From: Acanthaster planci
Lineage: Eukaryota; Echinodermata; Asteroidea; Valvatida; Acanthasteridae
Assembly: GCF_001949145.1 (NCBI RefSeq)
Contig: NW_019091525.1
Span: 339,713-395,495, forward strand
Direction: 5' to 3'
DNA length: 55,783 nt
Position numbers and translations under genes: made by a program. This document shows, in pieces, positions 51,541 to 55,783 of the stretch. Below the pieces are notes generated by a model. The model did not search any database. It saw nothing but the letters and a program-made list of their open reading frames with translations, and was not told where the DNA came from. How positions within the stretch are numbered: position 1 is the first letter of the stretch; the number at the start of each line of letters is the position of its first letter.

Positions 51541-53529
51541 AATCCAAATCCAAACCCACAGCTCATTGAGTTCTCTGGATTGACAAGACGGTGCACATCC
51601 TCTCTACCAATAAGGGCAAGTCCACCATCATCATAAACTGGGAAAACACCATAAACTTTAACCCCTTGACGGCGGGATATTTTTACCACGTCCTGCCTGG
51701 CTGCTGTTTTTTTCCCCATTTTGCTAACAGCAGCCGCAGACATGTAGCAAGGTCACCGGGCCTTATCCCCCAAGTTTGCTGGGTCGCACACTGCACAAAG
51801 TCCGGCTCTTTGTAGCCACAATTTACGCTGGGGTATTTGGATCCCATATACATGTAGCATAATAACCAGGCACCCAGCACTTGCCTTACCCACACAACAA
51901 CATTAACTACCTAATAATGCTCGGCCACAGCGAAGCGTGCAGTGCCCGCTAAGTTCACAAGGTCTACGCTTGCCACAGGCGGGCACCGTGGCTTGTGTTC
52001 CCGCTCCCCAGTAGTCCATGCATGCCTAGCATCAATGCCCAGCCCTCACTTGTACATAGAGTGTGCTTCACAAGTTTTTATTTCATCAAATACCCAATCA
52101 ATATTACCCGTAAAATTTGCCCATTTTTCATCTTGCGCTATGTACGCATATAATTTTCTTCAGTTTTGTTTTTTGCAAGTTATATTCAAAGCCCCTTTCT
52201 GAATGTAATGATATATCTAACACAGCCCCCTTCTAATTAAATCCTTCCCATAATTATAAAATAAAGAGACACAAGAAAAACACAAGATTCAAGTTTGATA
52301 AACCTTAAAACAGTTCTTGCACTTGAATGCCTGCTGTGCCTTGAAAGCCGTGTCGGCAGGGGAAGTTGTCATCAGCCGACCATTGCATGGACGAAGTCTT
52401 GACCTTCTTCTTGGCAGGCCTCGCTCCCGAGTGTGGGTACTGGGGTGCTGTGCGCGTGTTCAGGGCCCAACAGGGCCGTAAACAATGGCGCACACACCAT
52501 GTCAATGGCCTGTATTCATCGTGCTCCAGGCCCACACAAAGTGCATTGCATAAGCCCTCACAGTGAAGTCAGCGACACTCCATGGAGATTACCCATGGTA
52601 TTCAATCAAAGACAAAGGGGATGTTATGATAAATAAATCCAATTTACTGGGTATTGTGGGGTAAAACTTTCCAAGTTGCCCCAGATTTCCATTCAATGCA
52701 AAGCTCCCAGTAACTACAGGTGTACCTAAATAAAAGTTGCAGGTGTGGTATGCCGCTACTGCAGCCATCCGGAAATTAAACTTTTCTCAAGGCATGGCGT
52801 CTGCAGTCTTCCGTCGCGAAGGGCTTAAAGACATCCTTGTTTCGGAAGCCTACCATCCTCTGTCTAAGGACCCCAGTCTATCTATTAAGAAACCCATCGC
52901 CAGCAAACTCCTGACATGCTGCTCCGGCCACACTGTATTATACTAATATAGCATGGTTTACGGGAAGTACCCGGTAATGACAATTACTGGCCCAGAGGTA
53001 TAGGTCAGCTTAACCACCTCCTGGTGTGAACTTTCCAGGAATAAACCACACTGTTTTTGTTTTACTGCACCTCATAAATATTCAACTCATAAAATGACAC
53101 AAATGTAGTGGGGAACTCATAGAACTGCATGCAGAGTTCTGGGTGTCATGTCTATCAACAGGGTTGTAATAGTCTGGCACCAGCACCCTTTAATGCATCT
53201 TTACTGTGGTAGTTACAAGGATAACAACAATAGATTGTTTCCATAAAGATTGCTTGCTACATTATAGAGGGAATTTTGGTACCACCAGAAAAACCTACAG
53301 TACTGCACGGCAGTGGGGTGTATATGTGCTCACCAGGATGATGTCACTTGGGCACACATCATTTCTACTTCCTGGACGTGCAGCAGAATCGGCCAATAAC
53401 GCTCTCTGATTTGTTCATGAATATCTATGAGGTGTAATAACACCATTTCTGTCCATCAGTCTCATTTTGCCAAAGATTTTTCAACCAACCAAAGATCCAC
53501 ACCCTCCTCCCAATCATGATCCCGAGGAT

Positions 53530-54745
53530 AATCTAACCATGAAACAGCATTTCTTAACAGCAACCTCCAGCCCTTGGTGAGCCACACAATCCACAACATT
53601 GCCAATTATCGGGTCATCAATCTCACCCGAGGACTCGCAACCCAGCCCATCAGCATCATGGTGAGCTTCATCGAGGTCATCCCTATTCACCAATGTTCCA
53701 TGGATGAAGCCTGCCACCTAGCCAAGCAACACATGGATGATAATTCTGACCTCTCACACCACACTGCTCTATCTTCTGCCCAGAACATCAAAATGTCAAA
53801 TACCCCTGGTCCTAGAAGCCATCTTCATGGAAACGTTTGAAACATTTTGTCTTCTCAACACAGACCTCATACCCAGCCTCTGATTGTGATAAATGGCTGA
53901 TACATTTGTCATCTGACCCAATGGTCAAGATACTGTTCAAGAGTTCCTGGACTACTTCAAAAAGCAATACCCCACCATCAAGTTCACCATGAAACAAGAA
54001 AAAGACTGCCATCTGTCCTTCCTTGATGTCAAACTCATGAAAAACCCTGTTGGCTCTCTCCACAACTGCATCCACCAAACCACCTACACCAGCCCATACC
54101 TCAATGGCAGATACTTCCACCACCCTACCATCAAAGTTGTTTGTCAACCACACAACTGTCCCCCGAGCCTATGAGATCTGTGGCAAGGATTGCCTGCAAC
54201 AAAAATGCATGGTTGTCAAGATTATTCTCAAACTTAAAGGATACCATACTCTCTGAGCCCCTTACCTGGACATAGGGTTTTCCCGTACCCACCACTCTAC
54301 AGAAGTTAGGGTCTTCTATCAACATGTATAACCAAACCCTCCACTACTCCCACTGTGTTAGCGTGACCCATGGTACACCTGAAGCCCAAGCTCCCACCAG
54401 CTCTGATGCATTCTACAGCAAGCAAACATTGAAGTTTCCCCTCTGCCTCGACCCAGGGGCAAACCAGCTATGCACTGCCCTGTGGGAGTGGTAAGGTCTG
54501 CATCAGGGAAACTGGTGGGAATGCCCCCATCAGGATAAAAGAAAACTGTTGCTGATGAAGAAACTACAAGTTGGCCATCGTCAAGCATGCAAACATGTCC
54601 GACCATCAAATCCACTGGGACTCTGTGCAGATCATCATCCCTATGAAGAAGTAGCTCCCCAGAAGAATTTATGAAGCCACAGAATTATTCCACCATTTCA
54701 CCATCCCAAAAGGCATCGGGGTCCAGCTCAGTGACATCTTATGAG
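53530..54745 (+). mobile_element. Decayed Penelope-like retroelement (RT plus GIY-YIG)
   Basis: Plus-strand frames carry, in order, LQPLV-like DNA with HTIHNI (about 53562-53600), MVSF then LFTNVP in a shifted frame (about 53660-53700), MDEACHLAK, DTFVI, QEFLDYFKKQYPTIKFTM with LSFLDVKLM (about 53935-54035), YLNGRYFHHP, RAYEICGKDCLQQ, and a GIY-YIG-like GKVCIRETGG segment with a conserved tail to about 54745. This order is that of Penelope-like elements. Frameshifts and stops are frequent; the catalytic YxDD is lost at an indel near 53898 and the GIY-YIG Tyr and Gly are altered, so it is dead. Confidence 0.8.
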
Positions 54746-55783
54746 CCAAGGCTCCATGTACCTCTCTTCCCAGATGTTAGTGTCCCCTGTACCCGATGTC
54801 CACATCACTCATGGCGTTTTGTCATCTTCATCAAAATCAACAACATCCCCTGCCTCCATCAGGCCAAGCTACTTCATGCTCCAGCTACCAGCATCCACCC
54901 ATAATGCTCAAGTGACCAATGAACTAAGCCAATCCCTCTCTGGCATCCTCTTCCACCTGCCACTGATTCCACAACACTTTATAGGACAGCGGTCCATTCC
55001 AGTCCAGCATCCCCTCAGAGGGTGACCAGAGCATCCTTTTTGAAACAGCAAATTCCTCCTCACCAATTCTTATCAGAATAATCACATTTCTAGAGGGAAT
55101 AAATTCCACATGATGTACCCACAAACTTTCTCAGTATAGCCTCAACCAACCAAAGTCTCAAATCTTACAAAATCTGTTAAAACTTTAATAGCATTCTTCT
55201 AAACTACCTCGTCACAACCTATTTGAACCCAGCGCTGTAGTGCTAGTGCTTGGGAGTAAGTGCACTGGACACACCTGAATGCATTTGTGGACATGACCAA
55301 TTGTAATTGTTGCATTACCTAAATATTAGGCTGGTTGTAGCACAACTTTTATTTTACTATTTGGGGAGTGATATTCAGGGTCAGCAATTTGTTAAAGTGA
55401 ACAGTATACCCTACAGGGTTTGGGTAACAGTCAAACTGTAACTGGTTTATTGTTCTATGGTGCTCTCTTGCATTACTTCATGGGGTTTTGAAGGAGTAAC
55501 TTGGTGTCTTAGAATGACAGTGCAATACTGAAGTGGTAAAATTAATAACTGAGTACATATGGTACATGTAGGTAGGACCATGGATTCCAGCCAAACAGAG
55601 AGGGCATAGTACAAGGCTATTGCTATTCAGATCGGCTGGGCCGTGGTGGGAGTGGTCTACCACAGAGACAGGACAAAAGCTGAATGGGGCCAGCCGTGTG
55701 AACTGAGCCGCACTACCATCTGAACTACATGTAGAATATGGTGAGCACAATGAATGGATTGAGATACTACATCAATGGCTCAA

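Larger units (their letters stand above)
46849..55783. other. Upstream region of the SYTL gene: intron or flank, repeat-rich
   Basis: The missing 5' coding exon (SHD1 helix and start codon) was searched for by eye on the minus strand and not found. Recognised contents are MITEs at 47680-47913 and 48634-48897, a LINE remnant at 50515-51540 and a Penelope-like remnant at 53530-54745. Segments 49000-50500, 51560-53500 and 54760-55783 show no gene I can support; 51900-52560 is noticeably GC-richer than the rest. Confidence 0.5.

Noticed and set aside
51519-51743. 74-codon minus-strand frame next to the LINE
   Set aside because: It has no match to reverse transcriptase or endonuclease motifs and lies in GC-richer repeat DNA, so it is not added to the LINE.

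Overview
The window is animal nuclear DNA. It is AT-rich, with small coding exons separated by kilobase-scale introns bounded by GT/AG, and it is dense in MITE-like foldback elements, tRNA-derived SINE copies and minisatellites. The palindromic word TACATG(TACATG) is scattered through most introns. The protein and the repeat style fit a marine invertebrate deuterostome (echinoderm or similar), but that placement is inference.

One gene explains nearly all real coding signal. It lies on the minus strand from 46848 down to 5569 and encodes a synaptotagmin-like protein (Slp/granuphilin type, SYTL4/5-like), a Rab27-effector family. Twelve exons join in one uninterrupted frame and give 1,530 residues plus an incomplete 5' end. 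In order they encode an SHD-type Rab-binding region with an eight-cysteine FYVE-like zinc finger, a very long Ser/Asp/Glu-rich linker (one exon of about 2 kb), a C2A domain and a C2B domain ending in the family-typical LRPSM. C2A keeps four of the five classical calcium-binding acidic positions. C2B has lost both loop-1 aspartates and is probably calcium-independent. The exon with the first SHD helix and the start codon was not found and probably lies beyond 55783.

Layout: 1-5568 is downstream of the gene (a tandem repeat near 220-366, then AT-rich DNA that may include a long 3' UTR). 5569-13724 holds the C2 exons. 17323-21395 holds linker exons, interrupted by a 1.3-kb hAT-like element. 21396-28888 is a large repeat-rich intron. 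28889-30907 is the giant linker exon. 35257-46848 holds the N-terminal exons, with several non-autonomous transposons between them and one CpG-rich patch near 45.0-45.6 kb. From 46849 to the end no exon was recognised; this stretch carries two MITEs, a decayed LINE on the minus strand (about 50.5-51.5 kb) and a decayed Penelope-like retroelement on the plus strand (about 53.5-54.75 kb).

The most interesting non-genic signal is a family of CAGTG-ended, hAT-like elements whose subterminal regions are minisatellites of GAGACC-like words. Three elements can be delimited here with inverted ends, two of them with convincing 8-bp target duplications. One carries a perfect 27-bp-arm hairpin. Nothing here looks like a wholly new biological system.
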